A stretch of DNA of 64,000 bases from Prochlorococcus marinus XMU1412 (GCF_017696315.1 NZ_JAAORJ010000002.1:395267-459266); one strand, 5' to 3'. Shown: positions 28,701-40,146, counted from the first letter of the stretch. Notes: a model not told the origin generated them from the sequence alone. Numbers and translations are program-made.

Positions 28701-29787
28701 AGAACAAGGGACTTGGCCTGAAACAATAGCTTGTGTTTTATGGGGTACTGATAACATCAAAACTTATGGAGAATCACTGGCACAAATCTTATGGTTTGTT
28801 GGGGTAAAACCTAAACCAGATTCAGTTGGAAGAATTAACAAACTAGAATTAATCCCTTTAGAAGAATTAGGTAGGCCAAGAATAGATGTAGTAGTTAACT
28901 GTTCAGGAGTATTTAGAGATCTATTTATCAATCAAATGGCATTAATAGATCAGGCAGTCAAATTAGCAGCTGAAGCTGATGAACCATTGGAATCTAATTT
29001 TGTAAGGAAACATTCACTAGAACAAGCGGAAAAAGAAGGCACTTCTATCAGAGATGCTTCAGCTAGAGTATTCTCTAATGCAAGTGGAAGTTACAGCTCA
29101 AATGTTAATTTAGCCGTAGAAAATTCAACATGGGAGGAAGAAAATGAATTACAAGAAATGTATTTATCACGCAAAACATATGCTTTTAATGCCGATAATC
29201 CAGGTGAGATGAATCAGAAAAGAGAGGTATTTGAGTCAGTAATGAAAACAGCAGATGTTACATTTCAAAACCTTGATTCTTCTGAGATTTCATTAACAGA
29301 TGTAAGTCATTATTTTGATTCTGATCCAACTAAATTGATAAAGACATTAAGAGATGACGGAAAAGAACCAAGTAGCTACATAGCAGATACAACCACTTCT
29401 AATGCTCAAGTTAGAACACTTGGAGAAACTATCAGATTAGACTCAAGAACAAAACTTTTAAATCCTAAATGGTACGAAGGTATGCTCAAATCTGGCTACG
29501 AAGGAGTTAGAGAACTTTCTAACAGACTTAATTACACTCTTGGTTGGAGTGCTACAAGCGGTCAAGTAGATAATTTTGTATATGAAGAAACTAATGAAAC
29601 ATTTATAAATGATGAAGAGATGAGGAAAAGATTAATGGATCTTAATCCCAATAGTTTCAGAAGAATTGTTGGTACATTGCTAGAAGTCAATGGTAGGGGA
29701 TACTGGGAAACTTCAGATGAGAATATAGAACAGTTGAAAGAACTATACCAAGAGGTAGAGGATAAAATAGAAGGAGTTAAAGAATAA
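25777..29787 (+). CDS. chlH: Magnesium chelatase subunit H
   Basis: The porphyrin-binding subunit of Mg chelatase, inserting Mg2+ into protoporphyrin IX with ChlI and ChlD, the committed step toward chlorophyll. At 1336 residues it is full length for the CobN/Mg-chelatase family. Signatures include [19 protein letters not shown], the strongly conserved [13 protein letters not shown], and [16 protein letters not shown]. The start is the ATG at 25777. It ends convergent with folP, 8 bp away, across an AATAATA/TATTATT symmetry. Confidence 0.97.
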   Translation: MFTQVRSANRRVSPVEDNKHKVVIKAVYVVLEPQYQNSLTEAAKSINKMNGPIGIDLSGYLIEELRNDSNFEDFKEDIANADIFIASLIFIEDLAQKVVDAVSPFKDKLKASIVFPSMPEVMRLNKLGSFSMAQLGQSKSIIGDLIKKKKESDGASFQDSMLKLLNTLPSILKYLPVEKAQDARTFILSFQYWLGGTTENLKNFLLMISEKYAVSETIKDQIEEFKIQDPETFPDLGIWHPLAPCMFESLKEYQNWENNRKDINPKDDKTPTIGLVLQRSHIVTGDDAHYVAVIQELEYRGARVLPIFCGGLDFSKPVNEFYYDSINKDQPIVDGVVSLTGFALVGGPARQDHPKAIEALKRLNRPYMVALPLVFQTTQEWEDSDLGLHPVQVALQIAIPELDGAIEPIILSGRDDATGKAHTLQDRVDVIAERAIKWSTLRVKQRKDKKLAITVFSFPPDKGNVGTAAYLNVFGSIYRVLLEMKSKGYQIDELPSNSKELMEKVINNPEAMDGSPELNIAHKMSVKEYEEFTPYSQRLEENWGKPPGNLNSDGQNLLIYGKHFGNVFIGVQPTFGYEGDPMRLLYSRSASPHHGFAAYYTYVEKIWGADAVLHFGTHGSLEFMPGKQMGMSDTCYPDSLIGSLPNLYYYAANNPSEATIAKRRGYASTISYLTPPAENAGLYKGLKELSELVGSYQQLRENSRGIQIVNAIVETSKQCNLDKDVELPSTDVEELSIDERDLFVGNVYKQLMEIESRLLPCGLHTIGEAPTAEEAVATLVNIASLEREQEGLRSLPGLLAESIGLTIEQIYDGNNKGELKFVELNEKIIKTARESIFAMVNSLKIVDGRVYLEKSLLSKLFDLLKVFGLNLPTPWLRVSRLNGFNEINQKELNKLFDYLLFCLEQVCADKEMDSLIKALDGNYVLPGPGGDPIRNPGVLPSGKNIHALDPQSIPTTAAVAAAKSVVDKLIERQKEEQGTWPETIACVLWGTDNIKTYGESLAQILWFVGVKPKPDSVGRINKLELIPLEELGRPRIDVVVNCSGVFRDLFINQMALIDQAVKLAAEADEPLESNFVRKHSLEQAEKEGTSIRDASARVFSNASGSYSSNVNLAVENSTWEEENELQEMYLSRKTYAFNADNPGEMNQKREVFESVMKTADVTFQNLDSSEISLTDVSHYFDSDPTKLIKTLRDDGKEPSSYIADTTTSNAQVRTLGETIRLDSRTKLLNPKWYEGMLKSGYEGVRELSNRLNYTLGWSATSGQVDNFVYEETNETFINDEEMRKRLMDLNPNSFRRIVGTLLEVNGRGYWETSDENIEQLKELYQEVEDKIEGVKE

Positions 29788-29795
29788 TAAACTTA

Positions 29796-30650
29796 TTATT
29801 TTCTGTAAATCCTATCAGCTACTTTCAGGATTTGATAATTTAGTCTCACGTTGTGAACTCTCACAATGTCAATATTAAATTGAGAACAAAGACAACTTAT
29901 TGCAAGTGTTCCTACATCCCTTTCTTTTGGATTTTTCTCATTCAAAATTTCTCCTATAAATCTTTTCCTAGATGCACCTATCAAAATTGGCAAATTCCAT
30001 TTTTTAAATACATCTAAGTTTCTCAAGATTTCCAAATTATGAATGATATCCTTTGAAAAACCAATTCCAGGATCCACTATTATATTTCTTTCAGATATGT
30101 TTTTTTCTAAAGCATTCTTGATTAAATTATCAAGCGAGCACTTAACATCACCCACTACATTCTGGTAATTAGAGAGTTGATTCATATTTTTACTATTACC
30201 ACGACTATGAGTTATGACGAATGGACAGTTGAATTTTGATACAACATCCAAAATTTTTATATCTCTTCTTCCTCCCGTAATATCATTTATCCAATTAGCA
30301 CCATTTAAAAGAGCTTCGTAAGCCACTTCAGAATTAAAAGTATCAATAGAAATTAAAACATCTGGAAATTCAAATTTTATTAATTTTAGATATGGGATCA
30401 ATCTTTTTATTTCTATATTAGATCCAACTTCCTCAGCCCCTGGTCTCGTACTTTGAGCACCAAGATCAATAACATCAACACCATTGCTCAAGAAGTGATT
30501 TACTTGATCTAAAACTTTTTTTGAAGAGTTTAATTCCCCACCATCACTAAATGAATCAGGAGTTAAATTAATAACTCCCATAATTGAAGTTTTTTGGCCC
30601 CAGCCTTTTGGCCATGGATTTTTCTTATTGATAATTTGCAATTCTCGCAA
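29796..30650 (-). CDS. folP: Dihydropteroate synthase
   Basis: Condenses 6-hydroxymethyl-7,8-dihydropterin pyrophosphate with p-aminobenzoate in folate synthesis. Three TIM-barrel motifs are visible: [14 protein letters not shown] (pterin site), [12 protein letters not shown], and NDITGG. The 284-residue length is normal. Its start overlaps tpiA by 26 bp, so the two are read as one unit. Folate feeds fmt and other one-carbon enzymes. Confidence 0.95.
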   Translation of the reverse strand: MRELQIINKKNPWPKGWGQKTSIMGVINLTPDSFSDGGELNSSKKVLDQVNHFLSNGVDVIDLGAQSTRPGAEEVGSNIEIKRLIPYLKLIKFEFPDVLISIDTFNSEVAYEALLNGANWINDITGGRRDIKILDVVSKFNCPFVITHSRGNSKNMNQLSNYQNVVGDVKCSLDNLIKNALEKNISERNIIVDPGIGFSKDIIHNLEILRNLDVFKKWNLPILIGASRKRFIGEILNEKNPKERDVGTLAISCLCSQFNIDIVRVHNVRLNYQILKVADRIYRK

Positions 30651-31350
30651 AACTATTCGGATCTAATGAAGCCCCTCCAACTAACACCCCATCAATATCG
30701 CTCATTGACATGATTTCGTCAATATTATTAGGTTTAACAGATCCTCCATATTGAATAATTACATCATTAAAACCTATTAATTTCCGAATCAAAGAACATA
30801 TCTTATTAGCGTCTTCTGCCTCACATGTTTTCCCAGTGCCAATAGCCCATATTGGTTCATAGGCAACAATTAAATTAGATGGATCGGTATTTTCTAATCC
30901 TTGTTCAACCTGTCTAGTAATAACTCTATCAGCTTCTCCTCTCTCTCTTTGTTCTAATGTTTCTCCAACACAAACTATTGGAGTAAGTCCGCTAGATTGA
31001 GCAAAAACTGCTCTTTTATTAATTTGTTCATCACTTTCACTAAAATATTTCCTTGGTTCACTATGTCCAACGATTGCATATGAGACACGATGTTCAAGAA
31101 GCATTTTTGGAGATATTTCTGCAGTAAATGCTCCTTGCTCTTCCCAATGAATATTTTGACTAGAAATATCTAAATAATCAAAATCAGAATGATCAGAAAA
31201 GGTTGAAATAGCTGTAAAAGGTGGAGCAATAACAACTTTACGATCATCTTTTATGTTTTTTATTAAAGGAATAAACTCTTCTAAATAGGATTTAGCTTCA
31301 GCACAAGTCATGTGCATTTTCCAATTACCAGCAATTACAGATTTTCTCAA
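30625..31350 (-). CDS. tpiA: Triosephosphate isomerase
   Basis: Interconverts dihydroxyacetone phosphate and glyceraldehyde 3-phosphate in the Calvin cycle and glycolysis. The motifs are AGNWKMH (substrate Asn and Lys), [13 protein letters not shown] (catalytic His) and [13 protein letters not shown] (catalytic Glu and mobile loop). The usual GHSERR reads GHSEPR, a mild lineage variation. The 241-residue length is complete. It overlaps folP by 26 bp. Confidence 0.96.
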   Translation of the reverse strand: MRKSVIAGNWKMHMTCAEAKSYLEEFIPLIKNIKDDRKVVIAPPFTAISTFSDHSDFDYLDISSQNIHWEEQGAFTAEISPKMLLEHRVSYAIVGHSEPRKYFSESDEQINKRAVFAQSSGLTPIVCVGETLEQRERGEADRVITRQVEQGLENTDPSNLIVAYEPIWAIGTGKTCEAEDANKICSLIRKLIGFNDVIIQYGGSVKPNNIDEIMSMSDIDGVLVGGASLDPNSFARIANYQ

Positions 31351-31402
31351 AATACTATCTCCAAGAAAAATATATTAATACAAAGTGAGTTGAATAAGCT
31401 AA

Positions 31403-31579
31403 TTATTCAAAAATTAATTCATTTTTTAGAAATATTACTTTATCTCCCTTGTTTAACTTCCTACCTCTCCTAGTCTCAATTACACCATTAACCTTAACAG
31501 AACCGGATTTAATAAAAATTTTTGCTTCGCCACCAGAGGATACCAAATTTTTCCATTTTAAGAATTGATCCAATTTCAT
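31403..31579 (-). CDS. Small S4-domain RNA-binding protein
   Basis: A 58-residue protein consisting of just an S4 RNA-binding domain: KLDQFLKWKNLVSSGGEAKI, then GSVKVNGVIETRRGRKL, a turn and a strand, similar to YbcJ/RQCP-type proteins. It may bind structured rRNA or tRNA on the ribosome. Lies just before tpiA on the same strand, in a position easily missed because of its length. High similarity to the S4 pattern makes it convincing. Confidence 0.85.
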   Translation of the reverse strand: MKLDQFLKWKNLVSSGGEAKIFIKSGSVKVNGVIETRRGRKLNKGDKVIFLKNELIFE

Positions 31580-31637
31580 TGTTTTTTATACCCAAAGATA
31601 TTGATAAAGTAGGATAAACAATTAAATATATAATATC

Positions 31638-33341
31638 TTGAGACTAATACCACCAGTCAGACCATATTCAAATAGGTTTATCAAGGGTTTTATATGCATG
31701 CTTGTTTACGTAGCTTGTTGGCCTTTATTAGCTTATTTCGCTGGAAACTTAATCCCAGCAATTGGATCAGGTGATCTCTCAAAAGTTTCTAGCATAATAA
31801 TTAAGTCTTTATTAGTATTTTTAGTTCAGAAAACTGCTCAATTTGGACAGGATGTATACATAGCAAAACCATCTTTAGAAATTAGTGAAGTGATGAGAGG
31901 AAATTTATTTAGCAGAATTCAAAAAATAAAGATGAATTCTGTTGAAAATATTTCAGCCGGGGACATCACATATAGACTTACAGAAGATGCAGACAGGGTA
32001 AGCGAAGTTATATATAAAACAGCTCAAGATACTATTCCATGCACTTTACAGTTGTTAGCGGTAATAATCTATATGTTTTATTTAGACTGGTCACTAACAG
32101 TATCTACATTCGTTTTAGCACCATTGATTATTCTTTCAGTTAACAGTTTTGGAAGAAGAGTTTTAATAGCATCCGAAAAAAGTCAAGAATCAACAAGTAA
32201 TTTAGCAGGTTTAATAGGTGAATCTATAAATGGAATGTCCACGATAAGATCTTTTGCTGCAGAAAATTGGATTGAGAAAAGATTTCATAAGAGATTAAGT
32301 ACAAATAAAAAAGCAAAATATAAAACATTAAAACTACTTGCATTTCAACATCCAGTTGTAGGATTTGTCGAAGCATTTGGAATATTAGCAATATTAGGTT
32401 TAGGAGCCGCAAGAATCAATCTAGGCCTACTAACAAGCGAAGAATTTAGTAGTTTTTTTGCAGCAATATTAATGCTTATTGATCCAATAAGCCATATAAG
32501 TACAAATTTTAATGACTATAAACAGACAGAAGCCTCAATAAAAAGGTTGAAAAACATAAATCAAGAACCTTTGGAAGATGATAAAGAAAATTTACGAAGG
32601 ATATCCAATTTTGAAGGCAAGATAAGTTTCAAGAAAGTAAATTTCGCTTACAAAAAAGATAATCAAGTACTTAAAAATATCAATTTAGAAATTAATAGAG
32701 GGGAAGTCACAGCATTTGTTGGAGCTTCTGGAGCTGGTAAAAGTACAATGTTGGCTTTGATATTAAAGTTTATAACTCCAAATAATGGAGACATTTTTAT
32801 AGATGATAAAAATCTAAAAATATTAAATACAAAAGATATTAGAAAAAACATTGCATTAGTACAACAACAGCCTTTTTTGTTTTCAGGAACAATTATTGAT
32901 GTAATAAGAATGGGCAGAAATTTCACCAAAGAAGAAGTAATAGAATCAGCAAGAAAAGCAAACGCTCACAAATTCATTCAAAAGCTTCCTGAAAAATATG
33001 AAACTGAGATAACTGAAAGAGGATCAAATTTCTCAGGTGGTCAGATCCAGAGGATAGCAATTGCTAGAGCAATACTTGGGAACCCCTCAATTCTTCTTTT
33101 AGATGAGGCCACAAGTGCATTAGATGCAGAATCAGAATCTGAGGTACAAAAAGGACTTAATAGAGCTATGAAAGATAGAACAGTTATTGTAATTGCTCAT
33201 AGATTAGCCACTACTCAAGAGGCCAATAAAATAGTAGTTTTCGATAAAGGTGAAATTATTGAAGTTGGGAAACATATCGATTTAATAAATAAACCTGGAA
33301 TTTATAAAGAATTATGTGAAAAACAATTGATTAAAAAATAA
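31638..33341 (+). CDS. ABC exporter, fused membrane and ATPase domains
   Basis: A 567-residue half exporter of the MsbA/LmrA type, working as a homo- or heterodimer to export an unknown lipid or drug-like substrate. Six membrane helices occupy about residues 15-300. The ATPase has Walker A GASGAGKST, Q-loop VQQQPFLFSG, signature FSGGQIQRIAIARA and Walker B ILLLDEATSALD. It starts with TTG (31638). No partner half gene is adjacent, which favours a homodimer. Confidence 0.85.
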   Translation: MRLIPPVRPYSNRFIKGFICMLVYVACWPLLAYFAGNLIPAIGSGDLSKVSSIIIKSLLVFLVQKTAQFGQDVYIAKPSLEISEVMRGNLFSRIQKIKMNSVENISAGDITYRLTEDADRVSEVIYKTAQDTIPCTLQLLAVIIYMFYLDWSLTVSTFVLAPLIILSVNSFGRRVLIASEKSQESTSNLAGLIGESINGMSTIRSFAAENWIEKRFHKRLSTNKKAKYKTLKLLAFQHPVVGFVEAFGILAILGLGAARINLGLLTSEEFSSFFAAILMLIDPISHISTNFNDYKQTEASIKRLKNINQEPLEDDKENLRRISNFEGKISFKKVNFAYKKDNQVLKNINLEINRGEVTAFVGASGAGKSTMLALILKFITPNNGDIFIDDKNLKILNTKDIRKNIALVQQQPFLFSGTIIDVIRMGRNFTKEEVIESARKANAHKFIQKLPEKYETEITERGSNFSGGQIQRIAIARAILGNPSILLLDEATSALDAESESEVQKGLNRAMKDRTVIVIAHRLATTQEANKIVVFDKGEIIEVGKHIDLINKPGIYKELCEKQLIKK

Positions 33342-33374
33342 TAGCTCTATTTTATTTATTAAAAAAGTAAATCC

Positions 33375-33593
33375 ATGAGCGAAAACACAAATGATTCTGC
33401 AAATCCAGTTCTAACCTTTGAAGGCAAAAAATATTTAATAAATGAACTTTCTAATGAAATAAAAGAATCTATAAAAGTACTACAAATAGCAGAGACACAA
33501 CTTAAGATGCATCAAGATACTCTCAAATTACTTTCAATTAGTCGAAACACTTTAGTTAATCAATTAAGAGAACAACTGAAAAACTTAGAATAA
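33375..33593 (+). CDS. DUF6447-like small coiled protein
   Basis: A 72-residue protein with the LTFEGKKYLINELSNE block followed by a long amphipathic helix rich in Lys, Leu and Gln, ending SRNTLVNQLREQLKNL. It fits DUF6447, small proteins found in cyanobacteria and their phages. Function unknown. It follows the ABC exporter by 33 bp and is convergent with carB. Confidence 0.6.
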   Translation: MSENTNDSANPVLTFEGKKYLINELSNEIKESIKVLQIAETQLKMHQDTLKLLSISRNTLVNQLREQLKNLE

Positions 33594-33597
33594 AATT

Positions 33598-36500
33598 TTA
33601 ATAATTATGGATTTCTTGTAGAGAGTAAGTATTAATCTTTTTATATTGCAGAGCTTTGATCGCCTTAATCGCTGCCTTTGCTCCACGAATAGTTGTAAAA
33701 GTTGGAATATTATATTCTAAAGCAGCACGTCTTAAATAAGCATCATCATGAATAGCCTGTGAGTCAATTGGAGTATTAATTATTAATTGAACAAGTCCCG
33801 AACGTATTAGGTCCTCAATATTAGGTCTTCCTTCATGAACTTTTAGCACTTCTCCAACTTGAATTCCTAAATTCACCAAATACGCAGCTGTACCTTTTGT
33901 TGCGATTAATTTAAATCCTAAAATCAAAAGTTCTCTAGCAACTTCCTCAAGATTTTTTTTATCCAAATCATTTGTAGATAGAAAAGCTACTCCTTCTGAA
34001 GGAACACCATTACCTGCTGCCAATTCCGACTTGGCATAAGCAATTCCAAAATCTTTAGCTAAACCCATTACTTCTCCAGTAGATCTCATTTCAGGACCAA
34101 GTAATGTATCAGATCCAGGAAATCTTTTAAAAGGTAAAACGGCTTCTTTTACTGCCTGATATTTTGGGGAAAATTCTTCTGTAAAATTAAGATCTTCTAA
34201 TGTAAAGCCTTGCATTAACTGAGTAGCTAATTTTGCAACTGGTTTACCTATGGCTTTTGAAACAAATGGAACTGTCCTGGATGCTCTTGGATTTGCTTCA
34301 AGAATAAATAGTTTATTTTTTTTATTATTTGTATTTATTACTGCAAATTGCAAATTAATTAAACCAACAACATTTAATCTTTGTGCAATTAATTTAGTCC
34401 AGTTCCTTACATTTTCTATTGTGGATGATGAGAGAGAAATGGACGGTAAGCAACAAGCTGAATCTCCTGAATGAATTCCTGCAGGTTCCACATGTTCCAT
34501 TAGGCCAGCAATTACAACCGACCCCTCTGAATCGCATAAAGCATCAACATCTATCTCAATTGCATTATTCAAATATTGATCAAGAAGGATTGGATGATCA
34601 GGTGATACCTTAACTGCTTCAGAAATATATCTCGATAATTCATTCTGATCATTAACAATTTCCATTGCCCTTCCACCTAAAACATAAGAAGGTCTTACAA
34701 CCAAAGGAAATCCTATATTTTTTGCTACTATTTCTGCTTCATTTTGATTACGTGCAATACCGTTTAAAGGTTGTCTGATACTTAATTCTTCAAGAATTTT
34801 TGTAAATTCCTCTCTATCTTCTGCTAAATCGATAGATATGGGAGAAGTACCAAGAATTTTTGATCCAGTTCTGACCCCATCCTTAGATTTAAGCCATTCA
34901 AATAAAGGTAATGATAATTTCAGTGGAGTTTGACCTCCAAATTGAACAATCAAACCATAAGGATTTTCAGCTTCTATTATGTTGAGCACATCCTCCAAAG
35001 TTACAGGCTCAAAATATAAAATATCGCTAGTATCATAATCTGTTGATACAGTTTCAGGGTTACTATTAACCATTATTGTTTTATAACCATTTGTAGAAGC
35101 TTGATATGATGCATGACAACAACAATAATCAAATTCTATTCCCTGACCAATTCTGTTAGGACCTCCTCCTAAAATCATAATTTTTTCTGATTTACTATTT
35201 TCTGAAATCTCGTTATCAAAAATTTGAGAATTAAAATTAATGAAAGATTCTTCGTAAGTTGAATAATGATAGGGAGTTGATGATGAGAATTCTGCTGAAC
35301 AAGTATCAACAGTTTTATAGATTGGAATTATATCAAGTTTTTTTCTATATCTTCTTACTTCAAAAAACTCAGAGTTAGTTAACTTAGCTATCTGTTGATC
35401 TGAAAACCCTAATTGTTTAGCATGTAACATCAAATCCCTATCAAGAGTATAAAGTTCCTTATCTTTCAAAAAATCATTTTCAAAATTAAAGATATTACGT
35501 AATTTTTCGATAAACCATAAATCTATATTTGTAACTTCTTGAATATAAGTATTAGTTTTACCAAGCTGCATAGCTTTTTTAATTAGGAGAATTCTTTCAG
35601 ATGTAGGGTTTCTTAAAATATTTTCAATTTGACTCTCATTTTTTAATTCATCTTGTGAATCACATTCCCATCCAAAAACACCTACTTCTAAAGACCTTAA
35701 TGCTTTCTGAAATGATTCTTCAAAAGAACGGCCTATTGCCATTGACTCACCCACAGATTTCATGGCAGTGCTTAAAGTATTTGAAGAGCCTTTAAACTTT
35801 TCAAAGGCAAATCTTGGGATCTTAGTAACTACATAATCAATTGATGGCTCAAAACATGCAGGTGTTTTTTTTGTAATGTCATTAATAATCTCATCAAGTG
35901 TAAAGCCCACCGATAATAAAGCTGCAATCTTAGCTATGGGGAATCCAGTTGCTTTACTTGCTAAAGCAGAGGATCTACTAACGCGGGGATTCATTTCTAT
36001 AACAATTACTTCTCCATTAGATGGATTTATTGCAAATTGAATATTACTTCCTCCTGTTTCAACTCCTACTTCTTTAATGATTTTCAATGACAAATCCCTT
36101 AATCTCTGATACTCCTTATCTGTTAAAGTCTGTGCAGGTGCTACAGTAATCGAATCTCCAGTGTGAACACCCATTGGGTCTAAATTTTCAATGCTGCAAA
36201 CTATTACTACATTGTCAGCAGTGTCTCTCATTACCTCAAGTTCAAATTCTTTCCATCCAATAAGTGATTTTTCAATCAATATTTGATTACTTGGACTTTC
36301 CTCTAAACCTGATTTACACAACTCAAAAAATTCTTCAAGGTTAAAAGCAATTCCACCACCTACTCCACCTAATGTAAAAGCAGGCCTTATAATAAGAGGA
36401 TAAGAATTAATTTTTTTGGCTACCTCTTTAGCTTCCTCCAGATTAGATGCGATACCAGAAGGACAAACATTTACATTTATTTTCTCCATTGATTCTTTAA

Positions 36501-36894
36501 ATAATTTTCTATCTTCAGCTTTATTAATAGCTTTTAAATCAGCACCAATTAATTCAATATTATTTTGCTTTAAAAAATTTGATTCTGATAATTTAACCGC
36601 AAGATTCAAAGCGGTTTGACCTCCCATAGTAGGTAGAATCGCATCGGGTTTTTCTCTTAAAATGATCTGAGAAACAATTTCAGGAGTCAATGGCTCAATA
36701 TATGTTTTGTTTGCGATCTCAGGATCAGTCATTATTGATGCTGGATTTGAATTTATTAAGACGATTTCATAACCAGAATTTCTTAAAGCTTTGCAAGCTT
36801 GAGTGCCAGAGTAATCAAATTCGCATGCTTGTCCTATAACAATCGGTCCCGAACCTAGAATAAGAATTTTTTTTAGATCACCTCTTTGAGGCAT
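33598..36894 (-). CDS. carB: Carbamoyl-phosphate synthase large subunit
   Basis: Forms carbamoyl phosphate from bicarbonate, ammonia (from the small subunit) and 2 ATP, for arginine and pyrimidine synthesis. At 1098 residues it shows the duplicated ATP-grasp architecture: start [22 protein letters not shown] and second half [20 protein letters not shown], each followed by a grasp domain. The C-terminal allosteric MGS-like domain ends the protein. Divergent from the DUF3318 gene, with a palindrome in the gap. Confidence 0.97.
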   Translation of the reverse strand: MPQRGDLKKILILGSGPIVIGQACEFDYSGTQACKALRNSGYEIVLINSNPASIMTDPEIANKTYIEPLTPEIVSQIILREKPDAILPTMGGQTALNLAVKLSESNFLKQNNIELIGADLKAINKAEDRKLFKESMEKINVNVCPSGIASNLEEAKEVAKKINSYPLIIRPAFTLGGVGGGIAFNLEEFFELCKSGLEESPSNQILIEKSLIGWKEFELEVMRDTADNVVIVCSIENLDPMGVHTGDSITVAPAQTLTDKEYQRLRDLSLKIIKEVGVETGGSNIQFAINPSNGEVIVIEMNPRVSRSSALASKATGFPIAKIAALLSVGFTLDEIINDITKKTPACFEPSIDYVVTKIPRFAFEKFKGSSNTLSTAMKSVGESMAIGRSFEESFQKALRSLEVGVFGWECDSQDELKNESQIENILRNPTSERILLIKKAMQLGKTNTYIQEVTNIDLWFIEKLRNIFNFENDFLKDKELYTLDRDLMLHAKQLGFSDQQIAKLTNSEFFEVRRYRKKLDIIPIYKTVDTCSAEFSSSTPYHYSTYEESFINFNSQIFDNEISENSKSEKIMILGGGPNRIGQGIEFDYCCCHASYQASTNGYKTIMVNSNPETVSTDYDTSDILYFEPVTLEDVLNIIEAENPYGLIVQFGGQTPLKLSLPLFEWLKSKDGVRTGSKILGTSPISIDLAEDREEFTKILEELSIRQPLNGIARNQNEAEIVAKNIGFPLVVRPSYVLGGRAMEIVNDQNELSRYISEAVKVSPDHPILLDQYLNNAIEIDVDALCDSEGSVVIAGLMEHVEPAGIHSGDSACCLPSISLSSSTIENVRNWTKLIAQRLNVVGLINLQFAVINTNNKKNKLFILEANPRASRTVPFVSKAIGKPVAKLATQLMQGFTLEDLNFTEEFSPKYQAVKEAVLPFKRFPGSDTLLGPEMRSTGEVMGLAKDFGIAYAKSELAAGNGVPSEGVAFLSTNDLDKKNLEEVARELLILGFKLIATKGTAAYLVNLGIQVGEVLKVHEGRPNIEDLIRSGLVQLIINTPIDSQAIHDDAYLRRAALEYNIPTFTTIRGAKAAIKAIKALQYKKINTYSLQEIHNY

Positions 36895-36960
36895 AATTTA
36901 AACCCTTCATTTATCTTATGCTACTTATAAATCTTCAGATGTTAATCAACTTACTTGAAA

Positions 36961-36976
36961 AGAAACATTTGTTTCT
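36961..36976. promoter_or_regulatory. Palindrome in carB / DUF3318 divergent gap
   Basis: AGAAACA-TT-TGTTTCT is a perfect 7-bp inverted repeat, 26 bp before the DUF3318 ATG and 66 bp before carB. A dimeric regulator could bind here. No related copy was noticed in the window, so chance is not excluded. Confidence 0.3.
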
Positions 36977-37002
36977 ATAGTATTGAAAGAAATTAATAAT
37001 TT

Positions 37003-37641
37003 ATGAGCGAACTTCAGCGACTTAAAAATTTGTTGCCTCCAGAGAATGAAAGTTGGGTATTTGTTGAAGCTGCTGCCGCTATAGACCCACCTTTAATAAC
37101 ACTTGAGGAAATCGGTCGTGACGAAGTAGAAATTCAAATAGATTTAGATGAATGGGATAACTTTGCTATTGATCACAGAAATCTATTATTTTGGCACGAG
37201 GTTGGGAAAATTCAAAATGACACAATTCCCAGAGATGGATGGGAAATGGCTGCTCTCGCAATAGGTCTTGGAGGTGCTATTGGAGAGTTGTGGGTACAAG
37301 ATGGTTTACTTTTATTACTTGCTCTTGGTTTGTCAAGTTTTGCAGGCTATAGATTATATTTAAAAAATAATTCTGAAAAAAAACTTCAAGATGCTATTTA
37401 TGCAGATGAAAGAGCTATAGATCTTGCTTGTAGATTTGGATACAGCATTCCAAATGCTTATAAAAGTCTCGGAGGAGCATTAAAGGAGTTAATAGAAAAG
37501 ACACGAAAAAAGAAAAAAAGAAGTTTTTTTGAAGATAGATTAGATGCCTTAAGAAAAAGTGCAGAGAAAGCAAGATCAGAATTATCTCAACAAGAAGGCT
37601 CAGAAAAATCAGTTTCAAGCGAAAATGTTTATGGACAATAA
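37003..37641 (+). CDS. DUF3318 family membrane protein
   Basis: A 212-residue protein recognised as cyanobacterial DUF3318 by its N-terminal LLPPENESWVFVEAAAAIDPP and the LLFWHEVGKIQ block. The central hairpin has two helices (about 81-95 and 103-121), and the C-terminus is a basic coil rich in Lys. Function unknown. It heads a unit with rsfS, whose ATG lies inside its last codons. Confidence 0.8.
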   Translation: MSELQRLKNLLPPENESWVFVEAAAAIDPPLITLEEIGRDEVEIQIDLDEWDNFAIDHRNLLFWHEVGKIQNDTIPRDGWEMAALAIGLGGAIGELWVQDGLLLLLALGLSSFAGYRLYLKNNSEKKLQDAIYADERAIDLACRFGYSIPNAYKSLGGALKELIEKTRKKKKRSFFEDRLDALRKSAEKARSELSQQEGSEKSVSSENVYGQ

Positions 37642-37975
37642 AAGTTTGATTTTAATGGCAGCTAAAGCGTGTGATGAAAAAAAGGCAAAAGACATAAAAC
37701 TTATAAAAATTGATAAAGTATCTTATATAAGCGAATGGATTTTGATTGCAGAAGGTTTATCTGATGTACAGGTCAGATCGATAACTAACTCTGTGGAGGG
37801 AGAACTTAGAGAGAAGGCAAAAATTGAACCGATACGAAAAGAAGGGGTTACCGAAGCAAAATGGGCTTTACTTGATTATGGTGATTTGATAGTAAATATT
37901 TTTCAACCCGAAATAAGAAAATATTATGACCTTGAATCGTTTTGGAGTAATGGAGATAATCTTATATTTCCATAA
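37625..37975 (+). CDS. rsfS: Ribosome silencing factor RsfS
   Basis: RsfS binds uL14 of the 50S subunit and blocks subunit joining when nutrients are scarce. Core motifs are KAKDIKLIKIDK, YISEWILIAEGLSDVQVRSI and WALLDYGDLIVNIF. The longer frame from 37559 would add ~22 unrelated residues, so the ATG at 37625 (or 37631) is preferred. It overlaps DUF3318 by 17 bp. Full length, 116 residues. Confidence 0.9.
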   Translation: MFMDNKSLILMAAKACDEKKAKDIKLIKIDKVSYISEWILIAEGLSDVQVRSITNSVEGELREKAKIEPIRKEGVTEAKWALLDYGDLIVNIFQPEIRKYYDLESFWSNGDNLIFP

Positions 37976-37983
37976 AACATTTT

Positions 37984-38478
37984 ATGAACGAATCTAAGTG
38001 TCCTGTCCCTAGAGAGCAACAACCCACAAATGAATTCATAGAATTATCAAAATCTAAAATTTTTTCTTGGCCAAAAACAAAAAAGTCACTAATTCTTATT
38101 TTGATAAAATTCTGGGTAGGAGCTTTTGTTTTATTTCTTGTCATTTCTTCAGGAAGCGTATATTTTAAAACATTCCCTTTAAGATATATTTTATTAAGCT
38201 TTTTTAGCAGCTTATCAATACCTCTTTTAATTTCAATAAGGTTATATTTAGGTTGGAAACATATATTTAATAGATTAATATCTGAAAAAGTTGAATACGA
38301 AGAATCCGGTTGGTATGACGGTCAAGTATGGGAAAAGCCATTAGTTTTGAAAGAGAAAGAATCACTTATTGCTTTAATTGAGGTAAAGCCTATATTAAAA
38401 AATTTAATTCAAATTTTTTCTATTATTTCATTCTTAGCTTTATCTGGTATTTTGATTTTTCAATATAACAATTTCTAA
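37984..38478 (+). CDS. CGLD27/Ycf36-like protein (DUF1230)
   Basis: A 164-residue protein with the diagnostic N-terminal CPVPREQQPTNEF motif, two membrane helices near 45-60 and 71-86, and a C-terminal helix. Homologues (CGLD27 in Chlamydomonas, Ycf36 in algae) belong to a gene set conserved in green-lineage phototrophs. The molecular role is unknown. Follows rsfS by 8 bp and precedes the asparaginase gene with no gap. Confidence 0.85.
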   Translation: MNESKCPVPREQQPTNEFIELSKSKIFSWPKTKKSLILILIKFWVGAFVLFLVISSGSVYFKTFPLRYILLSFFSSLSIPLLISIRLYLGWKHIFNRLISEKVEYEESGWYDGQVWEKPLVLKEKESLIALIEVKPILKNLIQIFSIISFLALSGILIFQYNNF

Positions 38479-39444
38479 ATGAGTTCTAATTTCAAAAACC
38501 TTTATACTTCTAACAATCCTCCCTTACAAGCATACTTAATGAGAGGATCAAATATTGAGTCGGTCCATAAAATTCATGCTGTTATTACTGATAAAAAAGG
38601 GAGGGTTTTAATGTGCGCAGGAAATCCAGAATATAAAAGTTTCATAAGGTCAGCACTAAAACCTTTTCAAGCAATACCTTTCGTTAGTAGTGGAGCTGCA
38701 TCAAAAATAAATAATGAATCAAAATCAATTGCTTTAGCATGCGGCTCACATAGTGGATCAAAACTTCATTCAAGGGAAGCATTCAAAATTTTATGGGAAT
38801 ATGACATTGACATTAATAATCTTAAATGTCCAAAATCTAAGACAAGTCCACTAGAACATAATTGTTCCGGTAAACATGCTGCTTTTTTAGCTACATGCAA
38901 AAAAATGAATTGGCCATTAGATACTTACTTAAGGGGAGATCATCCTCTTCAAATAGAAATATTCAGAATTGTTTCTGAATTACTCGAAATCCCCTCATCT
39001 GAAATAAACCCAGAACGTGATGATTGTGGTGCACCAACTCTTTATTTAAAACTATTAGAAATATCGAGGTTATATTCAATTCTAAGCAGTTCCGAAAATG
39101 CTGAATTAGAACAAATCAGTAGAGCCATGACAATAAATCCAACAATGATAAGTGATAATAATAAATTTGATACAGAAATAATTAAAGCTTCTCATGGGAA
39201 CGTTATAGGTAAAGGTGGAGCAGAGGGAATACAGTGTCTATGTAAAGTAAATGAAGGGATAGGGTTAGCTTTAAAAGTAGAAGACGGTTCAAAAAGAGCA
39301 AAGCATGCTGTTAGTCTTCACTTGCTTAAACAGTTAGAATGGATCTCTGACTTAAGAATTCAAGACATCCAAGAAAAGGTGTTTAATTTTCCTGAAGGAG
39401 TGCGACTTGAAGTTAAAGGTAAAGTAAAATTCCAAGAATCCTAA
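38479..39444 (+). CDS. L-asparaginase II family amidohydrolase
   Basis: A 321-residue protein of the asparaginase II (thermolabile) family, distinct from the type I Thr-dependent enzyme. Landmarks are RSALKPFQAIPFV, ACGSHSG and HNCSGKHAAFL with conserved Ser/Lys, and RDDCGAP. It would hydrolyse Asn or related amides to Asp and NH3, making nitrogen available. Starts on the base after the CGLD27 stop (TAAATG). Confidence 0.85.
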   Translation: MSSNFKNLYTSNNPPLQAYLMRGSNIESVHKIHAVITDKKGRVLMCAGNPEYKSFIRSALKPFQAIPFVSSGAASKINNESKSIALACGSHSGSKLHSREAFKILWEYDIDINNLKCPKSKTSPLEHNCSGKHAAFLATCKKMNWPLDTYLRGDHPLQIEIFRIVSELLEIPSSEINPERDDCGAPTLYLKLLEISRLYSILSSSENAELEQISRAMTINPTMISDNNKFDTEIIKASHGNVIGKGGAEGIQCLCKVNEGIGLALKVEDGSKRAKHAVSLHLLKQLEWISDLRIQDIQEKVFNFPEGVRLEVKGKVKFQES

Positions 39445-39488
39445 AAAACAGGAAAAATAACCCTTTCAGATGTATGCTATGTATATGT

Positions 39489-39565
<77 letters not shown>

Positions 39566-39570
39566 TTTAG

Positions 39571-39594
39571 AAGCAGCTTCACAGCTGCTTTTTT
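39571..39594 (+). terminator. Terminator after tRNA-fMet
   Basis: AAGCAGCT-TCAC-AGCTGCTT forms an 8-bp stem with a 4-base loop, followed by a T run. It starts 5 bp after the tRNA CCA end. Confidence 0.85.
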
Positions 39595-39929
39595 AGTATT
39601 AGCAGCAGTTACAGCAATTATAAAAATAAAGATTATAAAGTCCTAACTAAAAAGAGCTTATTAAAAATTATTTGAGATCTTTTTGAATAGAAAATTTCAA
39701 GTCAACTCTAACTATTAGTCCCGTAATGATAAAAAGTATACCAATGTATGAATTCAATGATAGGTCCAAAATATTAAATTAATTTATAACTAAATTTTAA
39801 CTCACAAATCATATCTATTAAATACGCCGATAAAAAAAAGAATTTTAAAAAATCTGAATTTTGAATATTTAAAAATTTAATAAGTTATTTAATAAAGTAG
39901 AGTAAAATTTATCTAATTTAGAAATTTAT
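39595..39929. other. Gene-free spacer after tRNA-fMet
   Basis: About 335 bp of AT-rich DNA without a convincing gene on either strand. I saw no integrase, no repeat of the tRNA 3' end and no hairpin of note, so the tRNA gives no sign of being an island attachment site. Confidence 0.5.
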
Positions 39930-40076
39930 ATGCAGAATTTGCTACAGCGTGATTTAGGTTCAAGCATGTTATCAATAGCTGTCATATTAGGATGGTTAGG
40001 TCTGTTTTTTGTATTTTTGAGAGTATTAACAATTTCAATTAAGAGAATCCTTGAAACTGTTTTCAAAAAATCGTAA
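39930..40076 (+). CDS. Small single-helix membrane protein, 48 aa
   Basis: A 48-codon frame with a polar N-terminus, one membrane helix (about 13-33, SMLSIAVILGWLGLFFVFLRV) and a basic C-terminal tail (KRILETVFKKS). Preferred over the overlapping minus-strand frame 39926-40111, which lacks protein-like pattern. Function unknown. Inside-positive topology suggests a cytoplasmic C-terminus. Confidence 0.55.
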   Translation: MQNLLQRDLGSSMLSIAVILGWLGLFFVFLRVLTISIKRILETVFKKS

Positions 40077-40146
40077 TTATTGAAATAAATCAATAATTCT
40101 GAATTAATCACATAAATCTTTCATGACTAGGTATAATAACCTAAAA

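Noticed and set aside
39926-40111. 61-codon minus-strand frame
   Set aside because: Mirror of the plus-strand 48-residue membrane protein; its translation lacks any domain-like pattern.
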